This document shows, piece after piece, positions 10,121 to 23,686 of a stretch of 64,000 nucleotides of DNA. The notes beneath the pieces were generated by a model. The model made no database searches, had not been told where the DNA came from, and saw only the letters and a list, made by a program, of their open reading frames with translations. The stretch comes from Pseudomonas sp. SLFW (GTDB lineage Bacteria > Pseudomonadota > Gammaproteobacteria > Pseudomonadales > Pseudomonadaceae): NCBI RefSeq assembly GCF_009905615.1, contig NZ_JAAAKW010000002.1:124001-188000 (forward strand). Reading direction: 5' to 3'. Position numbers and translations under genes: made by a program. Numbering within the stretch: position 1 is the stretch's first letter; every line of letters begins with the position of its first letter.

Positions 10121-10918
10121 ATGGCTAAGGTATTCGCGATAGCGAACCAAAAAGGGGGTGTGGGTAAAACCACCACCTGCATCAACCTCGCAGCGTCGCT
10201 GGTCGCCACCAAGCGTCGGGTGCTGTTGATCGACCTCGATCCACAAGGCAACGCCACCATGGGCAGCGGTGTGGATAAGCACGCGCTGGAACATTCGGTC
10301 TACGATCTGCTGATCGGCGAATGTGATCTGAATCAGGCGATGCATTTTTCCGAGCACGGCGGCTATCAGCTCCTGCCGGCCAACCGTGACCTGACCGCCG
10401 CCGAAGTCGTTCTGCTGGAAATGCAGATGAAAGAGTCCCGTTTGCGCACCGCGCTGGGACCGATTCGGGAAAACTACGATTACATCCTCATCGACTGCCC
10501 ACCATCATTGTCGATGCTCACGCTCAACGCACTGGTTGCGGCCGATGGCGTGATCATTCCCATGCAGTGCGAATACTTCGCTTTGGAAGGTCTGAGCGAC
10601 CTTGTGGATAACATCAAGCGCATCGCCGAATTGCTGAATCCACAGCTCAAAGTCGAAGGCCTGCTGAGGACGATGTATGACCCGCGCCTCAGCCTGATCA
10701 ACGACGTTTCCGCGCAGTTGAAGGAACACTTCGGCGATCAGCTTTACGACACGGTGATCCCGCGCAACATCCGTCTGGCAGAAGCGCCGAGCTTCGGCAT
10801 GCCGGCGCTGGCCTATGACAAGACATCCCGAGGCGCCTTGGCGTACCTGGCCCTGGCCGGCGAAATGGTTCGTCGTCAACGTCGCGGTACGTCACGCGCC
10901 GCAGCCCAGCCCACTTAA
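10121..10918 (+). CDS. parA: Chromosome partitioning ATPase ParA (Soj)
   Basis: ParA is a nucleoid-bound ATPase whose gradient, driven by ParB-parS, moves the replicated origins apart. The 265-residue protein begins MAKVFAIANQKGGVGKTTTC with the deviant Walker A KGGVGKTT. It also has LLIDLDPQGNAT (Walker A') and YILIDCPPSLSML (Walker B). It is the short chromosomal type with no N-terminal DNA-binding domain. Two perfect DnaA boxes lie inside (10270-10278 and 10603-10611), which is noteworthy because Soj-type proteins interact with DnaA in other bacteria. parB follows after nine bases. Confidence 0.98.
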   Translation: MAKVFAIANQKGGVGKTTTCINLAASLVATKRRVLLIDLDPQGNATMGSGVDKHALEHSVYDLLIGECDLNQAMHFSEHGGYQLLPANRDLTAAEVVLLEMQMKESRLRTALGPIRENYDYILIDCPPSLSMLTLNALVAADGVIIPMQCEYFALEGLSDLVDNIKRIAELLNPQLKVEGLLRTMYDPRLSLINDVSAQLKEHFGDQLYDTVIPRNIRLAEAPSFGMPALAYDKTSRGALAYLALAGEMVRRQRRGTSRAAAQPT

Positions 10919-10927
10919 GGAAATCCC

Positions 10928-11800
10928 ATGGCCGTCAAGAAACGAGGACTCGGGCGTGGGTTGGACGCACTTCTGAGCAGTCCTACCGTCAGCGCGCTGG
11001 AAGAACAGGCCGTCAAGGCTGATCAGCGTGAGCTGCAACACATTCCACTGGACCTGATTCAGCGCGGTAAGTACCAGCCGCGTCGGGACATGGACCCGCA
11101 AGCGCTGGAAGAACTGGCCAACTCGATCAAAGCGCAGGGTGTCATGCAGCCGATCGTGGTACGGCCGATCGCTGACAACCGCTACGAGATCATTGCCGGT
11201 GAACGCCGCTGGCGTGCCAGTCAGCAGGCCGGCGTGGACACCATTCCGGCGATGGTGCGCGATGTGCCGGATGAAGCCGCCATCGCCATGGCGCTCATCG
11301 AGAACATTCAGCGTGAAGACCTGAATCCGATCGAAGAGGCCATTGCACTGCAACGTCTGCAGCAGGAATTTCAACTGACCCAGCAGCAGGTGGCCGAGGC
11401 TGTGGGCAAGTCGCGCGTCAGCGTTGCCAACCTCCTGCGCCTGATCGCGCTGCCTGAGGTGATCAAGACCATGTTGTCCCATGGTGATCTGGAAATGGGT
11501 CATGCCCGTGCATTGTTGGGTTTGCCGGAAGAACGGCAGGTGGACGGGGCGCGACATGTTGTCGCACGCGGTCTTACCGTGCGCCAGACTGAGGCACTTG
11601 TGCGCCAGTGGTTGAGTGGTAAACAAGAGCCTGCCGCTCCCGCCAAAGCCGACCCGGATATCACGCGACTCGAACAGCGTCTGGCCGAGCGGCTAGGCTC
11701 TAACGTGCAGATTCGCCATGGGCAGAAGGGTAAAGGCCAGCTTGTGATTCGCTATAACTCGCTCGATGAGTTGCAGGGTGTCCTCGCCCACATTCGCTGA
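10928..11800 (+). CDS. parB: Chromosome partitioning protein ParB (Spo0J)
   Basis: ParB is the parS-binding CTP-dependent clamp that spreads over the origin region and loads condensin. The protein has 290 residues. The N-terminal ParA-contacting segment is KKRGLGRGLDALLS (about 3-16). The CTPase domain carries GERRWRASQQAG and ENIQREDLNPIEEA. A helix-turn-helix follows (LTQQQVAEAVGKSRVSVANLLRL), and the C-terminal dimer domain ends IRYNSLDELQGVLAHI. It is the last gene before the ATP synthase promoter. No perfect consensus parS site was found in the window; a degenerate candidate lies at the start of mnmE. Confidence 0.98.
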   Translation: MAVKKRGLGRGLDALLSSPTVSALEEQAVKADQRELQHIPLDLIQRGKYQPRRDMDPQALEELANSIKAQGVMQPIVVRPIADNRYEIIAGERRWRASQQAGVDTIPAMVRDVPDEAAIAMALIENIQREDLNPIEEAIALQRLQQEFQLTQQQVAEAVGKSRVSVANLLRLIALPEVIKTMLSHGDLEMGHARALLGLPEERQVDGARHVVARGLTVRQTEALVRQWLSGKQEPAAPAKADPDITRLEQRLAERLGSNVQIRHGQKGKGQLVIRYNSLDELQGVLAHIR

Positions 11801-11844
11801 AACAAATAGTCCGTAGCGTGTAGTCGGAAATCACTACCCAGCAG

Positions 11845-11873
11845 TTGAATAGGGGCTGAACCGCCCCTATACT
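11845..11873 (+). promoter_or_regulatory. Promoter of the ATP synthase operon
   Basis: The -35 element TTGAAT (11845-11850), a 17-base spacer and the -10 element TATACT (11868-11873) lie about 75 bases before atpI. The spacer is almost filled by a perfect dyad ATAGGGGC / GCCCCTAT (11849-11856 and 11863-11870) that overlaps both promoter elements. The dyad could be a repressor or activator site, or an end-of-parB hairpin; it has no T run. Confidence 0.65.
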
Positions 11874-11946
11874 CTGCGCGCATTTTGTCGGCACAAATTA
11901 TGCCAAGTTATTGATTTTGGCGGCTGGCATACGAGGAGCCCATGTG

Positions 11947-13239
<1,293 letters not shown>

Positions 13240-13240
<1 letters not shown>

Positions 13241-13299
13241 GACTCGCCTGGCGAGTCTGATGATCCCCTCATTGCGGTGAGGGGGCGCCCGCAAGGGCG
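13240..13299 (+). promoter_or_regulatory. Three tandem hairpins between atpB and atpE
   Basis: Hairpin 1 pairs AGACTCGC with GCGAGTCT (13240-13247, 13251-13258). Hairpin 2 pairs CCCCTCA with TGAGGGG (13265-13271, 13278-13284). Hairpin 3 pairs CGCCC with GGGCG around a GCAA tetraloop (13286-13299). No T run follows, so these probably affect mRNA processing or stability rather than termination. The stretch after them (13300-13370) is A/U-rich up to the atpE ribosome-binding site GGGAGGAAAG, like a translation enhancer. Confidence 0.6.
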
Positions 13300-13361
13300 G
13301 ATGTAAAAAACGATTTTGCTTTACCGCTTTAATCTAAAAAAACCTAACCAATACGACGTAA

Positions 13362-13634
<273 letters not shown>

Positions 13635-13691
13635 TCGCTCGAATTTTCGAGTTGATTGGTGTGATGGACAACGAACGAGCGAGGTGTTGGC

Positions 13692-14162
13692 GTGAACATT
13701 AATGCAACCCTGATTGGCCAGTCCGTTGCGTTCTTCATTTTTGTGCTGTTCTGCATGAAGTTCGTGTGGCCTCCGGTCATCGCGGCTTTGCACGAACGTC
13801 AGAAGAAGATCGCGGATGGACTGGACGCTGCTACACGAGCAGCTCGCGACCTGGAGCTGGCCCAAGATAAAGCGGGTCAGCAACTGCGCGAAGCGAAAGC
13901 TCAGGCAGCTGAAATCATTGAGCAAGCCAAGAAACGCGGTAACCAGATTGTCGACGAAGCCCGTGAACAGGCCCGTGTCGATGCTGACCGCATCAAAGCT
14001 CAGGCTCAGGCCGAGATCGAGCAGGAACTGAACGGCGTCAAAGACGCGCTGCGCGCCCAACTGGGCAGCCTGGCAGTCAACGGCGCAGAGAAGATTCTGG
14101 GTGCCACAATCGATCAAAACGCGCACGCGGAGCTGGTTAACAAACTGGCAGCAGAAATTTAA
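13692..14162 (+). CDS. atpF: F0F1 ATP synthase subunit b
   Basis: Subunit b is the peripheral stalk that links F0 with F1. The 156-residue protein has one N-terminal membrane helix ([23 protein letters not shown]) followed by a long charged helix rich in Ala, Glu, Lys and Gln (about 35-130), typical of the dimeric coiled stalk. The start is GTG at 13692, with GAGG upstream at 13681-13684. atpH follows after 12 bases. Confidence 0.97.
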   Translation: MNINATLIGQSVAFFIFVLFCMKFVWPPVIAALHERQKKIADGLDAATRAARDLELAQDKAGQQLREAKAQAAEIIEQAKKRGNQIVDEAREQARVDADRIKAQAQAEIEQELNGVKDALRAQLGSLAVNGAEKILGATIDQNAHAELVNKLAAEI

Positions 14163-14174
14163 GCGAGGGCGATC

Positions 14175-14711
14175 ATGGCAGAACTGACCACGTTGGCCCG
14201 ACCTTACGCTAAGGCAGCCTTCGAGCATGCCCAGGCCCACCAGCAACTGGCCAATTGGTCAGCCATGCTCGGCCTGGCTGCTGCAGTGTCGCAAGACGAC
14301 ACAATGCAGCGCCTGCTCAAGGCCCCGCGACTGACGAGCGCAGACAAGGCCGCCACTTTTATTGAAGTGTGCGGCGACAAGTTCGATGCCAAGGCACAGA
14401 ATTTCATCCACGTCGTTGCTGAAAACGACCGTCTCCAGCTTCTGCCGGAGATCTCCGAACTGTTCGAGCTGTACAAGGCCGAGCAGGAAAAATCGGTAGA
14501 TGTGGATGTCACCAGTGCTTTCGCATTGAACCAAGAACAGCAAGACAAACTCGCCAAGGTTCTCAGTGCACGGCTCGGCCGGGAAGTGCGCCTGCACGCT
14601 GCGGAGGATGCTGCCCTGATAGGTGGTGTCATCATCCGCGCCGGCGACCTGGTTATCGATGGCTCAGTTCGCGGCAAACTCGCGCAACTAGCCGAAGCAT
14701 TGAAATCTTGA
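14175..14711 (+). CDS. atpH: F0F1 ATP synthase subunit delta
   Basis: Subunit delta joins the peripheral stalk to the top of the alpha/beta hexamer. The product has 178 residues, starts [20 protein letters not shown] (the OSCP/delta N-terminal signature) and ends with [20 protein letters not shown], the conserved C-terminal motif. It lies 12 bases after atpF and 21 bases before atpA, inside the single atp transcription unit. Confidence 0.97.
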   Translation: MAELTTLARPYAKAAFEHAQAHQQLANWSAMLGLAAAVSQDDTMQRLLKAPRLTSADKAATFIEVCGDKFDAKAQNFIHVVAENDRLQLLPEISELFELYKAEQEKSVDVDVTSAFALNQEQQDKLAKVLSARLGREVRLHAAEDAALIGGVIIRAGDLVIDGSVRGKLAQLAEALKS

Positions 14712-14732
14712 GTTTGAAGGGGCAGCAGAGCA

Positions 14733-16277
14733 ATGCAGCAACTCAATCCTTCCGAAATAAGTGAAATCATCAAGGGCCGCATCGAGAAACTCGATGTAGC
14801 CTCCCAAGCCCGAAACGAAGGCACTGTCGTCAGCGTGTCTGACGGTATCGTGCGGATTCACGGTCTGGCCGACGCTATGTACGGCGAAATGATCGAGTTC
14901 CCGGGCGGCGTTTACGGTATGGCACTGAACCTGGAGCAAGACTCCGTGGGTGCGGTGGTACTGGGCGCTTACACATCGCTGGCTGAAGGCATGAGTGCCA
15001 AGTGCACCGGCCGCATCCTGGAAGTTCCGGTTGGTAAGGAACTGCTGGGTCGCGTTGTCGACGCACTGGGTAACCCGGTCGACGGCAAAGGCCCCCTGAA
15101 CAACACCGAGACCGATGCGGTCGAGAAGGTTGCTCCGGGCGTTATCTGGCGTAAGTCGGTAGACCAGCCTGTACAGACTGGCTACAAGGCTGTCGATGCC
15201 ATGATCCCTGTCGGCCGTGGCCAGCGTGAGCTGATCATCGGTGACCGTCAGATCGGTAAAACCGCTCTGGCGATCGACGCGATCATCAACCAGAAAGACA
15301 GCGGCATTTTTTGCGTATACGTAGCAGTTGGTCAGAAGCAATCGACCATCGCCAACGTTGTTCGCAAGCTGGAAGAAAACGGCGCTCTGGCCAACACGAT
15401 CATCGTGGCTGCCAGTGCTTCCGAATCCCCTGCGCTGCAATTCCTGGCTCCGTATGCCGGTTGCACCATGGGCGAATTCTTCCGCGACCGTGGTGAAGAC
15501 GCGCTGATCGTTTATGACGATCTGTCCAAGCAGGCTGTGGCTTATCGCCAGATTTCCCTGTTGCTGCGTCGTCCACCAGGACGTGAAGCTTACCCAGGCG
15601 ACGTGTTCTATCTCCACTCCCGTCTGCTGGAGCGCGCATCCCGCGTTTCGGAAGAATATGTAGAGAAGTTCACCAATGGCGCAGTGACCGGCAAAACCGG
15701 TTCGCTGACCGCATTGCCGATCATCGAAACCCAGGCTGGCGACGTTTCCGCGTTCGTTCCGACCAACGTGATTTCCATCACCGACGGTCAGATCTTCCTG
15801 GAATCGGCCATGTTCAACTCCGGCATCCGTCCGGCAGTGAACGCCGGTGTTTCGGTATCCCGTGTGGGTGGTGCCGCTCAGACCAAGATCATCAAGAAGC
15901 TGTCCGGTGGTATCCGTACCGCTCTGGCTCAGTACCGTGAACTGGCGGCATTCGCCCAGTTCGCTTCTGACCTGGACGAAGCGACCCGTAAGCAACTTGA
16001 GCATGGTCAGCGCGTTACCGAGCTGATGAAGCAGAAGCAATATGCGCCAATGTCGATCGCTGACATGTCGCTGTCGCTGTATGCCGCTGAACGTGGGTTC
16101 CTGACCGACGTTGAAATCGCCAAAGTCGGCAGCTTCGAACAAGCGCTGATTGCTTACTTCAACCGCGATCACGCCGATTTGATGGCCAAGATCAACGTGA
16201 AGGGTGACTTCAATGACGAAATCGATTCTGGCCTGAAAGCCGGTATCGAGAAGTTCAAGGCCACCCAAACCTGGTAA
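14733..16277 (+). CDS. atpA: F0F1 ATP synthase subunit alpha
   Basis: Alpha carries the non-catalytic nucleotide sites of F1. The protein has 514 residues, starting [20 protein letters not shown]. It has the N-terminal beta-barrel, the P loop GDRQIGKT (about 170-177), the Walker B region [17 protein letters not shown], the arginine-finger region [21 protein letters not shown], and a helical C-terminus. A 10-bp hairpin without a T run lies between its stop and atpG. Confidence 0.99.
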   Translation: MQQLNPSEISEIIKGRIEKLDVASQARNEGTVVSVSDGIVRIHGLADAMYGEMIEFPGGVYGMALNLEQDSVGAVVLGAYTSLAEGMSAKCTGRILEVPVGKELLGRVVDALGNPVDGKGPLNNTETDAVEKVAPGVIWRKSVDQPVQTGYKAVDAMIPVGRGQRELIIGDRQIGKTALAIDAIINQKDSGIFCVYVAVGQKQSTIANVVRKLEENGALANTIIVAASASESPALQFLAPYAGCTMGEFFRDRGEDALIVYDDLSKQAVAYRQISLLLRRPPGREAYPGDVFYLHSRLLERASRVSEEYVEKFTNGAVTGKTGSLTALPIIETQAGDVSAFVPTNVISITDGQIFLESAMFNSGIRPAVNAGVSVSRVGGAAQTKIIKKLSGGIRTALAQYRELAAFAQFASDLDEATRKQLEHGQRVTELMKQKQYAPMSIADMSLSLYAAERGFLTDVEIAKVGSFEQALIAYFNRDHADLMAKINVKGDFNDEIDSGLKAGIEKFKATQTW

Positions 16278-16282
16278 GCCGC

Positions 16283-16306
16283 AGCGGGAGCCGCGAGGCT
16301 CCCGCT
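16283..16306 (+). promoter_or_regulatory. Perfect 10-bp hairpin between atpA and atpG
   Basis: AGCGGGAGCC (16283-16292) and GGCTCCCGCT (16297-16306) pair perfectly around a GCGA tetraloop. No T run follows and transcription must continue into atpG. It may set differential mRNA stability, since alpha is needed in three copies and gamma in one. Confidence 0.55.
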
Positions 16307-16327
16307 TGCTAACCTGATAGGTGTTAC

Positions 16328-18593
<2,266 letters not shown>

Positions 18594-18637
18594 TCCAGGC
18601 GCCCGGCAACGGGCGCTAATCAGGTTGAGGCAAGCAA

Positions 18638-19063
18638 ATGGCTATGACAGTCCATTGCGATATCGTCAGCGCGGAAGGAGAGATTTTCTCCGGTCTGGTC
18701 GAGATGGTGATTGCACACGGTAACCTGGGTGATATCGGTATTGCTCCAGGTCACGCGCCGCTGATCACTGATCTGAAGCCGGGTCCTATCCGTCTGATCA
18801 AGCAGGGTGGAGAAGCCGAGGTGTTTTACATCTCCGGTGGTTTCCTTGAGGTTCAACCGAACATGGTCAAAGTGCTTGCCGATACCGTGCAACGCGCTGC
18901 CGACCTGGACGAAGCCTCTGCTCAGGAAGCCGTCAAGGCTGCCGAGAAAGCCCTGAATGAAAAAGGCGCAGATTTCGACTACGGATCTGCTGCTGCACGT
19001 CTGGCGGAAGCCGCAGCCCAGCTGCGTACCGTTCAGCAAATTCGCAAGAAGTTCGGGGGCTAA
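18638..19063 (+). CDS. atpC: F0F1 ATP synthase subunit epsilon
   Basis: Epsilon binds gamma and regulates ATP hydrolysis. The 141-residue product has the N-terminal beta sandwich ([20 protein letters not shown] and [21 protein letters not shown]) and a two-helix C-terminus rich in Ala and Glu (about 90-138). It is the last gene of the operon, and a strong terminator lies 29 bases after the stop. Confidence 0.98.
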   Translation: MAMTVHCDIVSAEGEIFSGLVEMVIAHGNLGDIGIAPGHAPLITDLKPGPIRLIKQGGEAEVFYISGGFLEVQPNMVKVLADTVQRAADLDEASAQEAVKAAEKALNEKGADFDYGSAAARLAEAAAQLRTVQQIRKKFGG

Positions 19064-19091
19064 GGTCGGCGGCTCTCATGCGCGATTGAGT

Positions 19092-19118
19092 AAAAGGGTA
19101 GCCTCGGCTACCCTTTTT
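19092..19118 (+). terminator. Rho-independent terminator of the atp operon
   Basis: AAAAGGGTAGCC and GGCTACCCTTTT pair perfectly around a two-base TC turn, with T-rich sequence on the right and A-rich on the left. It is therefore strong on the + strand and able to act on both. Confidence 0.93.
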
Positions 19119-19187
19119 CTTTTTCGGCTCTTTCTCCTGAACCACCTGCCCGGCCAAGGCTGAGGCTAGTCCGCCTGGAATCCCTTC

Positions 19188-20555
19188 ATGTCTCTCGATA
19201 TCGTCATTCTCGCCGCAGGTCAGGGCACCCGCATGCGTTCGGCGCTGCCCAAGGTGCTGCACCCGGTCGCCGGCAACTCTATGCTGGGCCATGTTATCCA
19301 CAGCGCCCGTCAGCTTTCTCCGCAGAGCATTCAAGTCGTGATTGGCCACGGCGCGGATCTGGTACGGGACCGTCTCGCCGCTGACGACCTGAGCTTTGTG
19401 CTGCAGGACAAGCAACTGGGCACCGGCCACGCCGTAGCGCAGGCTGTACCTGTCCTGAGTGCTGACACCGTGCTGATTCTCTACGGCGATGTGCCGTTGA
19501 TCGAGGTGGAAACACTGCAACGCCTCTTGACCCTTGTGAATGACCAACAGCTCGGCCTGCTGACAGTCAATCTGAATGACCCCACCGGCTACGGCCGCAT
19601 CGTCCGCGACGCAGATAACCGTGTCAGCGCCATCGTCGAACACAAAGACGCCACCGAGGCACAGAAGGCGATCAAGGAAGGGAATACCGGCATTCTGGCG
19701 GTGCCGGGCAAACGTCTCGCCGACTGGCTCGGTCGTCTGTCGAACAACAATGCTCAGGGCGAGTACTACCTTACCGACGTTATCGCCATGGCGGTGTACG
19801 ATGGTCTGACCGTGGCCACGGCGCAGCCGCTGGACGCGATGGAAGTGCAAGGCGCCAACGACCGCAAACAACTCGCGGAGCTTGAACGCCACTATCAGAT
19901 GCGTGAAGGCCGCCGACTGATGGCCCTAGGCGTGACGCTCCGTGATCCTGCGCGATTTGATGTGCGAGGCGACGTCACCGTGGGCCGCGACGTGCTGATC
20001 GACGTGAACGTGATCCTCGAAGGCCGTGTCGTGATTGAGGACGACGTGTCCATCGGTCCGAACTGCGTGATCAAGGACAGCACCCTGCGCAAAGGCGCCA
20101 TCATCAAGGCCAACAGCCACCTTGAGGGCGCCATCGTGGGTGAAGCGGCCGACGCAGGCCCGTTCGCGCGTCTGCGTCCTGGCAGCGTGCTGGGCCCTCG
20201 CGCCCATGTGGGTAATTTTGTCGAGTTGAAGAATGCCGAGATGGGCGAGGGCGCCAAGGCGGGTCATCTGACTTATCTGGGTGACGCGGTCATCGGCGCG
20301 CGTACCAACGTCGGTGCCGGCACGATCACCTGTAATTACGATGGTGCGAACAAGCACAAGACCATCCTGGGCGAAGACGTGTTCATCGGCTCCAACAACT
20401 CTCTGGTCGCGCCTGTGGATATCTCATCCGGTGCCACGACGGCCGCTGGTTCAACCATCAATCAAAATGTAGGTGCCGAGCAATTGGCAGTCGCACGCGC
20501 GCGTCAGCGCAATATCGACGGCTGGAAGCGGCCAGTTAAAACCAAGAAAACCTGA
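19188..20555 (+). CDS. glmU: Bifunctional GlcNAc-1-phosphate uridyltransferase / glucosamine-1-phosphate acetyltransferase
   Basis: GlmU makes UDP-N-acetylglucosamine for peptidoglycan and LPS in two steps. The 455-residue protein starts [26 protein letters not shown], the uridyltransferase nucleotide loop (about 8-25). After residue 230 it becomes a left-handed beta helix of hexapeptide repeats (for example [20 protein letters not shown]) with the acetyltransferase site [14 protein letters not shown] perfect DnaA box is at 19294-19302 inside the gene, and another lies two bases after its TGA stop (20557-20565). Confidence 0.98.
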   Translation: MSLDIVILAAGQGTRMRSALPKVLHPVAGNSMLGHVIHSARQLSPQSIQVVIGHGADLVRDRLAADDLSFVLQDKQLGTGHAVAQAVPVLSADTVLILYGDVPLIEVETLQRLLTLVNDQQLGLLTVNLNDPTGYGRIVRDADNRVSAIVEHKDATEAQKAIKEGNTGILAVPGKRLADWLGRLSNNNAQGEYYLTDVIAMAVYDGLTVATAQPLDAMEVQGANDRKQLAELERHYQMREGRRLMALGVTLRDPARFDVRGDVTVGRDVLIDVNVILEGRVVIEDDVSIGPNCVIKDSTLRKGAIIKANSHLEGAIVGEAADAGPFARLRPGSVLGPRAHVGNFVELKNAEMGEGAKAGHLTYLGDAVIGARTNVGAGTITCNYDGANKHKTILGEDVFIGSNNSLVAPVDISSGATTAAGSTINQNVGAEQLAVARARQRNIDGWKRPVKTKKT

Positions 20556-20684
20556 GTTATCCACAATTGGAACCGGCGTGAGCGTCAGTGAGGGCGTTCA
20601 GGCCGGATTCAGTCCCCATGTGCCACGCTGCTTGGCATTCGAATGCACCGCCCTCGAAATATGCCGCCATTTCACAGCCACCTC

Positions 20685-20732
20685 TTGACGAACATCTTTC
20701 GATAGGTTTCAATTACGATCGTTATCTTTCGA
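20685..20732 (+). promoter_or_regulatory. glmR promoter with paired candidate operators
   Basis: TTGACG (20685-20690), a 17-base spacer and TTCAAT (20708-20713) form a plausible sigma70-type promoter. The 9-mer ATCTTTCGA occurs at 20694-20702 and 20724-20732, 30 bases (three helical turns) apart, flanking the -10. Further TTTC/GAAA half-sites follow (TTTCGAAACGAAA at 20727-20739). TTTCG-type half-sites are common for DeoR-family repressors, so autoregulation by the downstream gene is likely. Confidence 0.5.
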
Positions 20733-20752
20733 AACGAAACTTAAGGTCGACC

Positions 20753-21520
20753 ATGTCGAAGCGCAATACCCCTCAACGCCGCCACAACATTCTTACGCTG
20801 CTTAACGAGCAGGGTGAGGTAAGTGTGGATGCGTTGGCAAAGCGTTTCGAAACATCCGAAGTTACGATTCGTAAAGATTTGGCAGCGCTTGAAAGCAATG
20901 GTCTGTTGTTGCGTCGCTACGGCGGCGCTGTGCCTATGCCACAAGAGCTGATCGGTGAACCCGGACAGCCAGTGTCGCGTTACAAGCAGGCCATCGCTCG
21001 TGCCGCCGTCGCGCGTATTCGTGAACATGCGCGCATCATCATCGACAGCGGCAGTACCACCGCCGCGATGATTCCTGAACTCGGCCAGCAACCCGGCCTC
21101 GTGGTCATGACCAATTCCTTGCATGTTGCCAACGCGTTGGGTGAGTTGGAACATGAGCCGGTGCTGTTGATGACCGGTGGCACCTGGGACCCTCATTCCG
21201 AGTCCTTTCAGGGGCAAGTCGCCGAACAGGTGCTCCGATCCTACGATTTCGATCAACTGTTTATCGGCGCAGATGGTATCGATTTACAGCGCGGTACAAC
21301 GACATTCAACGAACTGCTGGGCTTGAGCCGCGTCATGGCGGAAGTCGCCCGGGAAGTGATCGTGATGGTCGAGGCCGACAAAGTCGGTCGCAAGATTCCC
21401 AATCTGGAGCTGCCATGGAGCAGCGTCCACACCCTCATTACCGATGATCGCCTGCCCCAAGAGGCTCGCGACCAAATTCAGGCTCGCGGCGTGACATTGA
21501 TCTGCGCCGCTGTTTCCTAG
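20753..21520 (+). CDS. glmR: DeoR-family transcriptional regulator (GlmR-type)
   Basis: This is a DeoR-type repressor encoded directly in front of glmS; in Pseudomonas aeruginosa the corresponding gene is called glmR and affects amino-sugar supply. The 255-residue protein starts MSKRNTPQRRHNILTLLNEQ. It has the DeoR winged helix (VSVDALAKRFETSEVTIRKDLAAL, about 23-46) and a DeoRC sugar-phosphate sensor domain with IDSGSTTAAMIPEL and FIGADGIDLQRG. The ATG at 20753 is preceded by AAGG; an upstream-extended reading from 20588 crosses the candidate promoter and was rejected. glmS follows after nine bases. Confidence 0.93.
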   Translation: MSKRNTPQRRHNILTLLNEQGEVSVDALAKRFETSEVTIRKDLAALESNGLLLRRYGGAVPMPQELIGEPGQPVSRYKQAIARAAVARIREHARIIIDSGSTTAAMIPELGQQPGLVVMTNSLHVANALGELEHEPVLLMTGGTWDPHSESFQGQVAEQVLRSYDFDQLFIGADGIDLQRGTTTFNELLGLSRVMAEVAREVIVMVEADKVGRKIPNLELPWSSVHTLITDDRLPQEARDQIQARGVTLICAAVS

Positions 21521-21529
21521 GAGAAGACC

Positions 21530-23365
21530 ATGTGTGGAATCGTCGGCGCCGTCGCTGAACGTAATGTCACAGCCATCCTGCTGGAGGGCCTCAAGCGCCT
21601 TGAATACCGCGGCTACGACAGCGCCGGTGTCGCGCTGTTCAGTAACGCCGGTGTATTGGAGCGCCGTCGCCGTGTGGGTAAGGTCAACGAGTTGGAGCAA
21701 TCGCTGGCAGGTGAACCATTGGTGGGCCGCCTGGGCATTGCCCATACCCGTTGGGCCACCCACGGTGCGCCGCTGGAACACAACGCCCACCCCCATTTCT
21801 CCAGCGGCGAGTTGGCGGTTGTCCACAACGGCATCATCGAAAACCACGAGCCACTGCGCGAGCGCCTGAAAGGTCTGGGCTACCTGTTCACGTCCGACAC
21901 GGACACAGAAGTCATCGTCCATTTGCTGCACCATAAGCTGCAGGACACGCCGGACCTGGCCGCTGCCCTGAAAGCCACCGTTAAAGAACTGCACGGTGCA
22001 TACGGCCTGGCCGTGATCAGCGCCAAGCAACCGGATCGTTTGATTGCTGCCCGCAGTGGCAGCCCGCTAGTGGTGGGCTTGGGGCTTGGGGAAAACTTCC
22101 TGGCATCGGACCAATTGGCGCTGCGCCAGGTCACCGACCGCTTCATGTACCTGGAAGAAGGCGACATCGCTGAAATCCGCCGTGACAGCGTCCAGATCTG
22201 GACCGCAGATGGCCAGCCGGTCGAGCGCGAAGTGGTCCAGTACCGTGAAGGCGCAGAAGCGGCCGACAAGGGCGAGTTCCGCCACTTCATGCTCAAGGAA
22301 ATCCACGAGCAGCCAAAAGTCGTGCAGCGCACCCTGGAAAACCGCCTCGGCCACGGCCAGGTGCTGGTCCAGGCCTTCGGTCCACAAGCCGCCGAGCTGT
22401 TCGCTAAAGTGCGCAACGTGCAAATCGTTGCCTGCGGCACGAGCTATCACGCGGGGATGGTCGCGCGTTACTGGCTCGAAGGGCTGGCGGGCATTCCGTG
22501 TCAGGTCGAAGTGGCCAGCGAATTCCGCTACCGCAAAGTCGTGGTGCAGCCAGACACGCTGTTCGTCTCGATCTCGCAATCAGGCGAGACCGCTGACACG
22601 CTTGCTGCACTGCGCAACGCCAAAGAGCTGGGCTTTCTCGCCAGCCTGGCCATCTGCAACGTCAGCATCAGCTCGCTGGTACGCGAATCCGACCTGACCC
22701 TGCTGACCCAGGCCGGTCCCGAAATCGGTGTCGCATCGACCAAGGCCTTCACCACGCAACTGGTGGCGCTGATGCTGCTGACCCTGTCGTTGGGCCAAGT
22801 CAAAGGCACGCTGGAAGCCGGCGTTGAAGCCGAACTGGTCGAAGAACTCCGTCGCTTGCCGACCCGGTTGGGCGAAGCGCTGGCGATGGACAGCACCGTG
22901 GAGAAAGTGGCCGAGCTGTTCGCCGAGAAGAACCACACCCTGTTCCTGGGCCGTGGTGCCCAATTCCCGGTGGCAATGGAAGGTGCGCTCAAACTTAAAG
23001 AGATTTCCTACATCCACGCCGAAGCCTACCCCGCTGGCGAGCTGAAACATGGCCCGCTGGCTCTGGTCGACAGCGACATGCCTGTCGTCACGGTAGCCCC
23101 GAACAACGAGCTGCTGGAAAAGCTGAAATCCAACCTCCAGGAAGTCCGCGCCCGTGGGGGCGAGCTGATCGTCTTCGCCGACGAACAAGCCGGCCTGAAC
23201 AACGGCGAAGGTACCCACGTCATCTCGATGCCGCACATCGTCGACGCCTTAGCCCCGATCCTCTACACCATCCCGCTACAACTGTTGTCGTACTACGTCG
23301 CAGTGTTGAAGGGCACGGATGTGGATCAGCCGCGGAATTTGGCGAAGTCGGTGACTGTCGAGTAA
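21530..23365 (+). CDS. glmS: Glutamine-fructose-6-phosphate aminotransferase (isomerizing)
   Basis: GlmS makes glucosamine-6-phosphate from fructose-6-phosphate and glutamine, the first step towards UDP-GlcNAc. The 611-residue protein starts [13 protein letters not shown], so Cys2 is the glutaminase nucleophile. The class II glutaminase domain includes [15 protein letters not shown] and HNGIIENHE. Two SIS domains follow ([16 protein letters not shown] near 302; [20 protein letters not shown] near 472), and it ends NLAKSVTVE. No glmS ribozyme is expected or seen upstream; control is probably through the adjacent GlmR. Confidence 0.99.
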   Translation: MCGIVGAVAERNVTAILLEGLKRLEYRGYDSAGVALFSNAGVLERRRRVGKVNELEQSLAGEPLVGRLGIAHTRWATHGAPLEHNAHPHFSSGELAVVHNGIIENHEPLRERLKGLGYLFTSDTDTEVIVHLLHHKLQDTPDLAAALKATVKELHGAYGLAVISAKQPDRLIAARSGSPLVVGLGLGENFLASDQLALRQVTDRFMYLEEGDIAEIRRDSVQIWTADGQPVEREVVQYREGAEAADKGEFRHFMLKEIHEQPKVVQRTLENRLGHGQVLVQAFGPQAAELFAKVRNVQIVACGTSYHAGMVARYWLEGLAGIPCQVEVASEFRYRKVVVQPDTLFVSISQSGETADTLAALRNAKELGFLASLAICNVSISSLVRESDLTLLTQAGPEIGVASTKAFTTQLVALMLLTLSLGQVKGTLEAGVEAELVEELRRLPTRLGEALAMDSTVEKVAELFAEKNHTLFLGRGAQFPVAMEGALKLKEISYIHAEAYPAGELKHGPLALVDSDMPVVTVAPNNELLEKLKSNLQEVRARGGELIVFADEQAGLNNGEGTHVISMPHIVDALAPILYTIPLQLLSYYVAVLKGTDVDQPRNLAKSVTVE

Positions 23366-23382
23366 GTCACGCGTCAGCTCAG

Positions 23383-23414
23383 AAAAAAAAGAGGCCGCTA
23401 TCACGCGGCCTCTT
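23383..23414. terminator. Terminator between glmS and the leftward genes
   Basis: GAGGCCGC (23391-23398) and GCGGCCTC (23405-23412) pair around TATCAC. An unbroken run of eight A at 23383-23390 becomes T8 when read leftwards, so it is strongest for the - strand. Read rightwards it ends glmS with only a weak TT-C-T tail. Confidence 0.85.
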
Positions 23415-23425
23415 CTCTGAAAAAT

Positions 23426-23629
23426 TTAAACCTTCGCCAGCGGCTCATACGCCTGTTCCGGTATTTCGGACAGTCCGGACGCATGCACCTGTCCGCTCAG
23501 GCCATAGAACTTCTGAAAGCTCATGATCAATGGCGTCCATTTGTCCGGATCGATCCGATTGGCGTGGCCGTCCATGAGCACATCTGGGTGGACGTGCACG
23601 CGGTTGATCCTGACTTCGTTGATGACTCA
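23426..23629 (-). pseudogene. C-terminal remnant of a flavin reductase-like gene
   Basis: Reading leftwards from about 23626 to the TAA at 23426-23428 gives 66 codons, including VHPDVLMDGHANRIDPDKW and PLIMSFQKFYGLSGQVHASG. This resembles the C-terminal end of flavin reductase / flavoprotein oxygenase proteins of about 200 residues, from memory of the family. An in-frame TGA stands at 23627-23629, no start codon begins the fragment, and nothing recognisable precedes it. A good leftward terminator still stands 12 bases after its stop, which supports a former functional gene. The cause of truncation is not visible. Confidence 0.55.
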
Positions 23630-23686
23630 TGGTGCGTCCCGGTCGTGATCAATACGCTCCGATTCTTGCTGCGCTAATGCCACCAA

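Noticed and set aside
23445..23630. Small leftward gene reading MSHQRSQDQ
   Set aside because: It is an out-of-frame reading over the flavin reductase remnant, with an Arg/Pro-rich composition and no ribosome-binding site.
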